A DNA stretch of 64,000 nt from Oreohelix idahoensis (taxonomy: Eukaryota > Mollusca > Gastropoda > Stylommatophora > Oreohelicidae), in contig JAMPIV010008055.1 of the NCBI GenBank assembly GCA_024509875.1, positions 372,001 to 436,000 on the forward strand. The letters run 5' to 3'. The notes under the pieces were generated by a model, which was given only the letters and a program-made list of their open reading frames with translations, searched no databases and was not told the origin of the DNA. Shown one piece after another: positions 27,201 through 39,200 of this stretch. Numbering within the stretch: the stretch's first letter is position 1; each line of letters starts with the position of its first letter. Both the position numbers and the translations under genes were made by a program.

Positions 27201-30200
27201 CCACGTTGCACATAGCACGCGACACAAGAGAAATTTTGAATAGGATGTTTCCGGACAAATTAATTTCGAAATTTGGCGACATCGACTGGCCTCCAAGATT
27301 GCCAGATTTAACTCCATTAGACTTTTTTTAATGGGGTTTTTTGAAAGGGAGGGTCTATACCAACAAGCCACAGACTATTGAGCAACTCAAAGTCAATATT
27401 CGAGAGGATATCGCCGCTATACAAGTTGAAACATGCGAAAATGTTATGCAAAATGGGCTCCAAAGGGCACGCATCTGTATGGCTAGCAGAGGCAGCCATT
27501 TAAAGGATATAGTGTTCCACACATAACTGCCAGGTCTAAATAAAACATACGTAACATAAAATTGACAAGTGTTTCACTTTTAGACTAGTTATTCAAAAAC
27601 AAAATCTACCTGTTCTCATTTGGACACCCTATATTAATCATCTCTTGTGACAGTCTTGAATGAGCAGCGATACTTTTCTTTTTTCATATTCTCAGAGGCC
27701 TCCGAAAACTACATGGGACAAGTGAGAGATACCTGAGAAAAATTGAGAAAGATTTATTTCCCTTAAACACAAAGGCTGTTGGTTATATTAGGGTGCACTA
27801 CCAAATATAAAAGACTTTTTGGTTTGATTTTTAGGTTTCACACAGACTGAATTTAGTGTGTTTGTAATGCTGAAGAACTTGGTGATGACTGTCAGCATAT
27901 ACTAGGTTTGCCATCCTTTGTGGTGAAAGTTGAAAAAAATGACTGAATTTTTGTGAGTTTTCCTGCAGAAACTTCGCTTTCTCACCTTCCTACCCCTTAT
28001 TAACACCATAAAAGGTTTGAGAAGACTACCATTTTAGGACAAAGAAAAACTCACACACACCCAAACAATTTGGCACTTTTAATTTACTCTACTTACTCTA
28101 ACTGGAAAAGGGAAATGTTACCATGATCAGGTATCAGCAAATGAAATTATTATCTGCAGTTACCAACACCATATATCCAAATTATAACCCATCAGAGGTT
28201 AAACGAGATATTTTTCTTCATAAATAACAAAAAAACAAACATACTTTAGAAACTGATTAAGTAATATGGAGTCCCCATGAAAATCATTAACTTAATAAAG
28301 AAAACATATTAAGACATGACATGAAGATTTCTTCATCAAGAACAGCTTACAGAATATCATTTGAGATAAGAACTGGAGTGTGGCAGGGATACCTGTTATC
28401 ACTGTTTCTCTTCTTACTGGCTGCAGATTGGCTTATGAAAACATTGACAGTGAATAGAAGTGGAATTCAGTGGTCTAAATGGTCTAGATTTTGCCGCTGA
28501 TGGTAACTAATCAGAGGCATGCCAGAAAGAAAATACTTGATGAGAGGTCACAGCAAGTGAGTATAAAAATACACTGTGAAAAGACACAGACAATGAGAAT
28601 AAGCGCAGCCAATGAAAAGAAGATTGCACATAAAGGAGCACCCCTACACGACGTAGAATCATATTTATATATTGGCAGCAATGTAGACAAAGTTAGAGGG
28701 ACCCTTGGTGATAAGAATACAATAGACAAAAGGAGCTTGCATTGCATTGGGAAATATATGGAAATAAAAAGTAATCAAGTTCAACACGATAATCAGAATC
28801 GTCAACTCATATGTCAAGGCAGGCTTATTGTATGGCTCTGAAACATGGAGAACAACAAAAGCAATAACCAAGAAGTTACACTTTCAAAAATGGATGTTTG
28901 TGTAGAATAAAATTGAACTGGTGCAACAAGATTACCAACTGATGACAAGACTCAGACAAGTGCCTATGGTACAAGAGATGAGGAGAAGATGATGCTGGTG
29001 ATGGACTTTTGTTGCGGCCAGTTTGATTGTTCTCATGACATAAAGCTTTGAATAATTATTCACCATTAGTTTTGTTTTTCCAGGGAATCCGTGGACCTAG
29101 TGGAGATGATGGACCAAAGGTTAGTAAAAGTTTTGTCCTTTTTTTGAGAAATAGATGATTGGGGAATTGAAATTTTGTTATTTTTTGTTATAGTGGAAAA
29201 CAGTAAATACCGGTCTATCTCCTTTTATCTGAACACCCGAAAACTGAAATATTCTGAAAATGGAAAGTTTCTTTGGGTTACTTTTATATCACAATTTGGG
29301 CAATGTCTGGTATTTTAGTCGACTTTGGGCTCTTTTAGAACACATTTTGGGTGACTTGGGCTACTGTTCGAATGTGATTTGGGCGACATCTGAAAATCAG
29401 ATAACATGCGGTTTCTGATAAAAGGATGTTCCCAAAGATTTCAGATAAAAGAATACAGACTTGTATTGATGTTTGTAAGTAAGCAAGGTCAAAAGAGAAT
29501 ATGTATTGTGACATCATCATTTCCCTTTTTGCTTTATACAGAGCATTGGGCCACCTCCTGCAAATTGCCTGCTTGAAGAAGGATATATCAAAGCATATGC
29601 TGTTGCAGCTGTGTTTTCTGTAGTGATGTATTTTACATGGTTACTTTGCCAGCTCCATGCATAACCTCATAACCATCATCATTTCCTTTTTTGCTCCCTA
29701 TGGATCATGGAACCACCACTGTAGCTGGTCCCCTAGCAGGACGTCTGCTACAAACATTCACAAGCTCTTGCCGCTGCGGTTTCTGTAGCATTTTGTTTTA
29801 CATGATGAGGTTGCCAGACTCATGCACAACCTCATTTAGTCATCTTGTAGGAACTTGCCTGAGGGGTAAGTAGGCCTATCCTATCTTGGTCTCATCAGAG
29901 ACCCCTAGGAACTACACAGGGCACAAGCCCATAAGTCACCTTTTATGACACGTCGCAGTAGGCCTATTTTTTTTTATCTCCTCAGAGACCCCTGGAACTA
30001 CTAGGGCATGCCATAACATGACGAGATAAAAAAATGTTTGTGCAGAAGTTAAAACAAAACAAAAAAACAAAGTAAAAATGTTGTGTATTGTTGGTTTTAG
30101 AAATTGTAAGGGAACAGACTTCAGGATGAAACATTTCAGTGCAGTGCCTTCATCAGCACTAGTTATGCTTGAAAACAACAAACACAAATTAAAACTGAAA

Positions 30201-33200
30201 CCATTTTCTGTTTCATCTGTATCCCTGTATCATTTGTACTGTAGTAATGGTTTTAGCTGTTCAGTTAAATTTAAACTTGGCATGTGGTTAAAAATAAAAC
30301 ACCAATATCAGAAAATAATTTGATTTATTTCAGGGACCCAATGGCCCGCCAGGACCACCTGGTCCTCCAGGACCACCTGTAAGTATTTAATCTATTTTTA
30401 AACATTGCAGAGCAGACATTCATACAACATCATGAGTTGATGTTCTCCTAATCTTTTGGCCGAAGACCATCACATACCAAGAGCTGCTTACTCTGAACAA
30501 CCAAGAGGACATGCACACTATGATAGCTGGCAGGTGCTGGAGTTGGTTTGGCCACGACCTCAGATGAGACCCTGATGCCATCACAAGAACAGCTATGCTA
30601 TGGACCTCTGAAGGAAAGCGAAAGAGAGGCAGACCAAAAACAACTTGGCAGAGAACTGTGGAGGCTGAGATGCAAAGAATGAACCAGAGCTGGGGCACTG
30701 CACAAACAATGGCCGCTGACAGAGCGAAGTGGCTGCAATTTGTTGCTGCCCTACAAGACGCCACCAGGTGTGATGGCCACTGATTGCTTTGACAGTCGGC
30801 AGCTAAGTAGCAAAGAAGAAGAAGAAGAGTTGATGTATATTTTTATGCTAAAAGATGTGCATTAAATCCAGTCGACCTAGTACTTGTTTGTTCCGGTATG
30901 GCAACTTGAGTACCTTGACAACCAGCAGAGCAATGCCAGCGGGAGTTTTACTCCTGGAAGGCTCTACCAAGCTGGACAGGTTTGCGTGGGTAGGGGCCAG
31001 ACTAAAGCAGGCACCCTGGTCCTCTCTAGGTTGGGGTTTTAGCACAGGGCCAACACCTCTGTCTATGTTAAAAAGAAATGGCAACAGATGAACAGACTTT
31101 GCTTTGGAATGGACATCCAGATTCTAAGGCTCATATAACTTAGTACTTGTCACAGAAAAGCCACAGGAAAAACCTAGATCTTCAGTGAAGATAATACTAA
31201 GGATTCTTAAACTTGGCATTGGCTGCTCAAGAGCTCAGCAGCCCTTGTTAAACAAAAACATCATCAAAAACAGTGTCAGGGCAATGTAAACAAAAGTAAT
31301 CTCTTAAATTAGCACTTGCTCGTCATTAGCTGCACATCAGTTTGCTGTGTGTATTGTTTACTGAGGACTGCTGATGATATATATATATATATATATAGTA
31401 CTGATGACTTCCATATGTGCTTTCTCGGTTTCTCATATGCTGGGCACTTTTGCAGCTTATCTTCAGTCGTCATTTTATCAGTACCATAATCACACTCATC
31501 AATACTTCCTATCTTTAGCTTCTTTTATTTTCATGTGATGTCATGTGATTTAAAAATGGTTCTTTTTTTTCTCAAGGGGTATGGCAATGTTTATGCACCT
31601 TATCAAAGCTTCCAAGGCGGAAAAGGAAATGATCCCTACCAGCAATATGACCAGCCAGTTGAGGTAAGGTTGTATGAAGCTTCTTATTTGTCCACTCACA
31701 TGTTTGCCATTTAACCTAGCTCTTTCAAAATTATCCATGAACTGCTGTGCTGTTTGCATTCTTTTTTCTAGTTAGCTTGAATTGTCTTTTTTGTTTTGTT
31801 AGCTTGATTTCTTTTTCTTATTAGCTTGAATTCATTTTTGTTTTGTTAGCTTGATTTCTTTTTCTTGTTAGCTTGAATTTATTTTTGTTTTGTTAGCTTG
31901 ATTTCTTTTTCTTGTTAGCTTGAATTTATTTTTGTTTTGTTAGCTTGATTTCTTTTTCTTATTAGCTTGAATTCATTTTTGTTTTGTTAGCTTGATTTCT
32001 TTTTCTTGTTAGCTTGAATTTATTTTTGTTTTGTTAGCTTGATTTCTTTTTCTTGTTAGCTTGAATTGTCTTTTTTGTTTTGTTAGCTTGATTTCTTTTT
32101 CTTGTTAGCTTGAATTTATTTTTGTTTTGTTAGCTTGATTTCTTTTTCTTGTTAGCTTGAATTTTTTTTTTCTTTTGTTAGCTTGATTTCTTTTTCTTGT
32201 TAGCTTGAATTTATTTTTGTTTTGTTAGCTTGATTTCTTTTTCTTGTTAGCTTGAATTTATTCTTGTTTTGTTAGCTTGATTTCTTTTTCTTGTTAGCTT
32301 GAATTTAGTTTTGTTTTGTTAGCTTGATTTCTTTTTCTTGTTAGCTTGAATTTATTTTTGTTTTGTTAGCTTGATTTCTTTTTCTTGTTAGCTTGAATTT
32401 ATTTTTGTTTTGTTATCTTGATTTCTTTTTCTTGTTAGCTTGATTTCTTTTTCTTGTTAGCTTGAATTTATTTTTGTTTTGTTAGCTTGATTTCTTTTTC
32501 TTGTTAGCTTGAATTTATTTTTGTTTTGTTATCTTGATTTCTTTTTCTTGTTAGCTTGATTTCTTTTTCTTGTTAGCTTGAATTTATTTTTGTTTTGTTA
32601 GCTTGATTTCTTTTTCTTGTTAGCTTGAATTTATTTTTGTTTTGTTATCTTGATTTCTTTTTCTTGTTAGCTTGAATTTATTTTTGTTTTGTTAGCTTGA
32701 TTTCTTTTTCTTGTTAGCTTGAATTTATTTTTGTTTTGTTATCTTGATTTCTTTTTCTTGTTAGCTTGATTTCTTTTTCTTGTTAACTTGAATTTATTTT
32801 TGTTTTGTTAGCTTTATTTCTTTTTCTTGTTAGCTTGAACTGTCTTTTTTGTTTTGTTTGCTTTATTTCATTGTCTTGTTAGCTTGAATTTATTTTTGTT
32901 TTGTTAGCTTGATTTCTTTTTCTTGTTAGCTTGAATTGTCTTTTTTGTTTTGTTAGCTTCATTTCATTGTCTTATTAGCTTGAATTTATTTTTGTTTTGT
33001 TAGCTTGATTTCATTTTGTTATATTAGCTTGATTTCTTTTTCTTGTTAGCTTGAATTGTCTTTTTTGTTTTGTTAGCTCTATTTCATTGTCTTGTTAGCT
33101 TGAATTTATTTTTGTTTTGTTAGCTTGATTTCTTTTTCTATTTAACTTGAATTTATTTTTGTTTTCTTAGCTTGATTTCTGTTTCTTGTTAGCTTGAATT

Positions 33201-36200
33201 TATTTTTGTTTTATTAGCTTCAATTTATTTTTGTTTTGTTAGCTTGATTTCATTTTCTTGTTAGTTTGAATTGTTTTTTTGTTGTTGTGCCCGAGTTCTC
33301 TTTTGTTTAGCTTGAATTCTCTTTCTTGTTTAGTTTGAATTATCTTATTTGTTTAGCATGAATTCTCTTTCTTGGTTAGCTTGCATTTTTATTTCTTGTG
33401 CAGCATGAATTCTAGTTTAGCTTATCTTAATGATGTGTCACAATGGATTATTTCATAATTTGGACAGATCTTGTCTTTCTCCAACTTTATTTACACCCAG
33501 CTCTTATTACTGTCTTCCATAACAAGTGCTGTTATAATCATCATTGGTTGGCCAGGTGTCTAAAACATGCAGATTTTCCTTTTTCCATTCTTCATTAGTT
33601 GCATTGTTACTATGTTTCAGTGTCATTTTGTATTTCACAACATGAAGTTTCTAGTATTACTGATTTCTACACCATATTCAGTATTTAATTGTAATATTTA
33701 TTATCCAAGCTGGTTGTACTATACAGGTTGGTAACTCAGAATTTGAACATCCGAAAATGAAAATATTCAACAACAAAAAAATTCTTTTCAGTTGACTTTT
33801 GGGCGATTTTTTAACCGTTTTTGGGGCACCTGGTCAACTTTTTGGGTGACTTGGCATACTTCTGGCGACTTTGGCTACATTTTGGGAGATATTTGGGCTA
33901 CTTTTGGCGAAATCCTAAAACCGAAACACGGCTGTCCCCGAGCATTTAGAATTCTTACCTGTAGTTTTTTATTGCGTACGCCCGCTATTACTCGAGGCGA
34001 AATCTCAGGTTAGTATGTCTAACCTGAGACTGATTTTTACGTGAGTACCCCATTTTTTCTTGTACAGAGACAGGTGTCCCTCGCCATTCAGGCAGATACT
34101 CACCGATTTCGGAGGTACCCATTAGAGCTGGGTCGGCTCAGGAGCCGCCAGTCCCTGGTTGACGACACTTCTTCAAATGTACTCGCCAGGGCTTGAGTTA
34201 ATCCAGTCCAAATCTCGGTCGACGAAAAATCTTCAAATGTCCTCGCCCAGGTTTGATCCTGGGTCACCCGGTCGCCAGCACAGTTTGGTAACCGCTACAC
34301 CAGCGTGGCTCCTCCTTACCTGTAGTAAGAATTGAAGTTAGTTGTGCCTCTTTGTGTTCAGCTTAGTTCATTTTGCCTTTCTGTTTTCTTCCAGGATAGG
34401 GAGACGGTGTATGTTGGGTTGAGCTTTGCCAAGGAAACCCTGAATAGAATCTACAAACCAACAGGCAAAAGATCATCTCCAGGCCAGTCCTGCAGAGACA
34501 TCAAGAGAGCAAATCCTGGCATTAAGAATGGTAAATCACCAGTAAATCACTTACTTTCTGGCTTCCTTTCTCTGCCGTCTATTTATCGGTCAAAAATATA
34601 CAGTTATACTTTTTTTTTAATTGTAAAAAAATAGTGAAAATTCTGAAATTTGTTTTAAACATGTGGTGTAAAAGGGATATTAATCACTCTCTGAAAATGC
34701 CTGGTTCCATTAATTTCCACCATGTTCATATATCTTTAAACCTGCACAAGATGTATTCAGTATTTATGTACAGTCTTTAGTCCTGTTTTTTTCTATTGGA
34801 AATATTTTCTGTTTTGTCATGTGTTGTTCTGTGGTATGAGCTGTCTACTTCTACATCCATATCTGTTTTGTCATGTGTTGTTCTGTGGTATGAGCTGTCT
34901 ACTTCTACATCCATATCTGTTTTGTCATGTGTTGTTCTGTGGTATGAGCTATCTACTTCTACATCCATATCTGTTTTGTCATGTGTTGTTCTGTGGTATG
35001 AGCTATCTACTTCTACATCCATATCTGTTTTGTCATGTGTTGTTCTGTGGTATGAGCTATCTACTTCTACATCCATATCTGTTTTGTCATGTGTTGTTCT
35101 GTGGTATGAGCTATCTACTTCTACATCCATAACTGTTCGAGTATAAAACATAAATAGTTATTTTATTCTAGGTGAGTATTGGATCGATCCTAATGAAGGC
35201 TCAGCTAATGATGCAATCCTTGTTTACTGCAACTTTGATACTGAGGAAAGCTGCGTCAATGCAAACCCAAATAATGTGAGTACCACTACTTCTTTGAGCG
35301 TTTGATTGACAGAGTGATTAGAGCGTTGGTCTCTTGGGGCAAAGGTGCCGGGTTTGATTCACGGCATTGACACGCTTCAGTCTACCCAGCTGTAAATGGG
35401 TACCTCACTTTGCACTTGAGTTAGGGTAGGAAAAGGAAATGAGGAAGGGAACTAGTCACCCTACCTCTCGATGCTGGACCTAGTATAGTGAAATCTCTAA
35501 CACCTCACTCCCCTATGGCAGTATCTGCAGTGGGATACCTTTACTACTTCTTTGTCGTCTGCTGTCAATCACTACATCTGTTTCTCTTGCACAGTTGGCA
35601 GTCTGTCTCAGGCTTCTCTCATCTTGCCATATAGTTTTCCCCACAAAGGGGTTGGTGGAAGCCATGTTGTCAGTCTGCATTTCTCATGGAGCCAACATTC
35701 TTGGAGAACATTTTTCAACTTTTTGCCTGCTTTTCCCACATAAGACATAATGTCTGTACAATTTTTAATTTGTTGAAATCTGAAGTGGTTGTTGTCAGTC
35801 TAAAAATTATTACTTAATTTCTTCATGGCAAGAAGAAGAATGATCATCATGACCTTTTAGGTCCACAAGGAGCTTAGGCCTTCAGCAAACTAATTCCAAG
35901 TCTCCCTGTCCCGTGCCATCAACATGAGTTCTTTCCATATCTTCCTCATCCCTTTCATTTCTGTCTCCCATTCTCTTCTTCTTGCATATTTTTTATCTGT
36001 TACCATGGGGACTCTAGAACAAGGACTACCTGTTTCATGGAATTCTGGGTGTTCTCTATGCCATGTGAATACTGTGTTACATTTGACCTTGTCATTGACT
36101 TCCCATAAATGTATGTTGACATTTTTAACAGTATATTTATTACTACCACCATTAACAGTACTGTTATAATTGTCTTCTTCATCATCATATGATTACCCCA

Positions 36201-39200
36201 GAACACCACCAATCATTGTCTTCATCATCATCATCATATGCTTACCCCAGAACAAAACCCATCATTGTCTTCTTCTTCATCATCATCATATGCTTACCCC
36301 AGAACAAAACCCATAATTGTCTTCATCATCATCATCATATGCTTACCCCAGAAAAAAACCCATAATTGTCTTCATCATCATCATCATATGCTTACCCCAG
36401 AACAAAACCCATCATTGTCTTCTTCATCATCATCATTATATGTTTACTCCATCATTGTCTTCTTCTTCATCATCATCATATGCTTACCCCAAAACAGCAC
36501 CCATCATTGTCTTCTTCATCATCATCATCATATGCTTACCCCAGAACAAAACCCATAATTGTCTTCTTCATCATCATCATCATCATATGCTTACCCCAGA
36601 ACAACACCCATCATTGTCTTCATCATCATCATCATCATATGCTTACCCCAGAACAACACCCATCATTGTCTTCATCATCATCATATGCTTACCCCAGAAC
36701 AAAATCCCTAATTATCTTCTTCTTCATCATCATCACTATATGTTTACCCCATCATTGTCTTCTTCTTCATCATCATCATCATATGCTTACCCCAGAACAA
36801 CACCCATCATTGTCTTCTTCTTCATCATCATCATTATATGTTTACCCCATCATTGTCTTCTTCTTCATCATCATCATCATATGCTTACCCCAGAACAAAA
36901 CCCATAATTGTCTTCATCATCATCATCATCATCATATGCTTACCCCAGAATAACACCCATCATTGTCTTCTTCTTCATCATCACCAAATGCTTACCCCAG
37001 AACAACACCCATCATTGTCTTCTTCATCATCATCGGTATATGTTTACCCCGAAACAGCACCCATCGTTGTCTTCATCATCATCATCAGTATATGTTTACC
37101 CCGGAACAGCACCCATCATTGTCTTCATCATCATTCATTATATGCTTACCCCAGAACAACACCAATCATTGTCCTCATCTCATTTTTAACTCCTTATTTA
37201 GCATGGAGCCACCACTCCAGATATCCCCCTTGTGGATGCCTACACTAAAGCACAAACTTTTGTAGCAGTGGTTATTGTAGCAATGGTTATTGTAGCAGGG
37301 GTTATTGTAGCAATGGTTATTGTAGCAGTGGTTATTGTAGCAGGGGTTATTGTAGCAATGGTTATTGTAGCAGTAGTTATTGTAGCAGGGGTTATTGTAG
37401 CAGTGGTTATTGTAGCAGGGGTTATTGTAGCAGGGGTTATTGTAGCAATGGTTATTGTAGCGGGGGTTATTGTAGCGGGGGTTATTGTAGCGGGGGTTAT
37501 TGTAGCGGGGGTTATTGTAGCAGGGGTTATTGTAGCAGGGGTTATTGTAGCAATGGTTATTGTAGCAATGGTTATTGTAGCAATGGTTATTGTAGCAGGG
37601 GTTATTGTAGCAGGGGTTATTGTAGCAGGGGTTATTGTAGCAGGGGTTATTGTAGCAGGGGTTATTGTAGTAATTTAGTTTACATGATGAGGTGGCCAGC
37701 CCCCTGCAGAACCTCGTACTAGTTGCCTGAGGCATGAGTAGTTTTATTCTTTCTTTACCTCCTCAGACACCTCCATGGAACTTCACGAAACAGAACAACA
37801 CCCAGAGTATTATTGAATATGAAGTTGATGTGTCTCCATTATTTTTTTGTTTTCCAGTTTAACCAAGACCGATGGACCAAGACTACTGGAGATGGACAAT
37901 ATTTTATGGAGGAAATAAACAACGGGAAGAAAGTGAGTAGTTTCTATTGTAAATCATTGTCATTTCTTTCCGTTTGCTATGGAATATAAATATCTGTAAA
38001 AATAACTAATTCTGACAAAACGTAAATAAAACTGAGACAGCACTTTTAATTTTTTCTTCTTCAAGACCATGTCCTACAGCTGTATGTTATGGTATCTGTG
38101 TATAAATTCCATCTTGAATTATATAATAATCATGAACCTATATAAAATAATCATGAACCTATTTACAGGCTTGACACATAATAATAATAAGCATCATCAT
38201 TACCCTCACCACAGATTTCTGTTTTAGGCCAGCATTTTCAGCTGTACCATAAGATCTCCACTACCGTGGCTTTCTCTTCCAGCTTTCTTCTTCAGGTTCT
38301 CCTTAGTCTACCCACCCTTCTGTAAACCTGTGGGTTCTAGTCAAGGGCATGTCTAGCTTTAATGTTTGGTTGTTACCTGAGGGTGTGTCCTATCTATCCT
38401 GACCGTTTCACTTTAATCTCTTGCTGTATTGGTCATTATGTGGTTCTGTTTCACACATCATCATCATGTGACGTATTCTTTCCAGAACATTGTCTCCATT
38501 ATAGCTGCTTTGAACGCATCACGATTCTGGGCAAGTCGACCTGCATCAGCCAAAGACAAGTTCAGACTCTCTGTGATGTCCTGGGTCCACCGTCGTCTAG
38601 GTCGACCCCTTCCCCTTTTTCCAGGGACCATGCCTTCCATCACTGTTTTTTCCAGACTATTATGTCTTTTTATATGACCGAAAAATTTCAGCTTCCTTAT
38701 TGCGATGGTATTTAGGAGCCAATGTTCCTGTACGTTTAATGAGTGCAGTACTTCTCTGTTGGTCTTTTTTTCTGTCCAGGGTATTCTCAACATCCTTCTG
38801 TAGCATTTCATTTCAAATGTGTAATCTTTTTTGCAACTGTTTCACACAAGGTCTTTTATATTTGGACATGTGATACAACATAATTGATGGACCATGTGTC
38901 CAGGTTGAATGGAGTGTACTCTCTGTCAAAGAAAATGTTTCATACATCTGCATTTATTATTACACCTGCCATGTAATGAATAGGATGTGATGGAGACATC
39001 TATTGTTGAGTGTCTTGAGTTTGTGCTTTAGATTCTTGGTGACGTGCCACACACTTCTGAGTCACAGAGTAGGTAGTAGATGAGAGCAATGGTTTTTTTT
39101 GAAGTGCCCCATTCTGACTGCAGCTCTAGACAAAGCATCAGATCTCTCATTCCTGTTGAAAGTTCTGTTCTGTAATTCTCTAGTTTCTGAGGAAGGTGGT

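Larger units (their letters stand above)
26186..27722 (+). mobile_element. DR250 copy 5, split by a mariner-like element
   Basis: 26186-26338 (AGTATGGAGCCACCACTGCC, GAAGAGGTTGCCAGACCCTA) and 27644-27722 (TTAATCATCTCTTGTGACAG, CAGAGGCCTCCGAAAACTAC) form one DR250 interrupted at a TA. Confidence 0.75.

Noticed and set aside
30855..31091. 78-codon frames on both strands
   Set aside because: No motif is recognised. The patch resembles transposon UTR sequence, and the frames overlap antisense to each other.
34777..35151. Overlapping open frames on both strands (103-124 codons)
   Set aside because: All frames of a 54-bp near-perfect tandem repeat stay open together. There is no domain or start context.
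36238..37265. Several 100-196-codon Ser/His/Ile-rich frames
   Set aside because: These are translations of CAT/TCA trinucleotide runs in a minisatellite, present in all three frames.
37175..37735. YNNPC / VIVAGVI repeat frames of up to 186 codons
   Set aside because: Period-15 minisatellite inside a DR250 repeat; both strands are open for the same reason.
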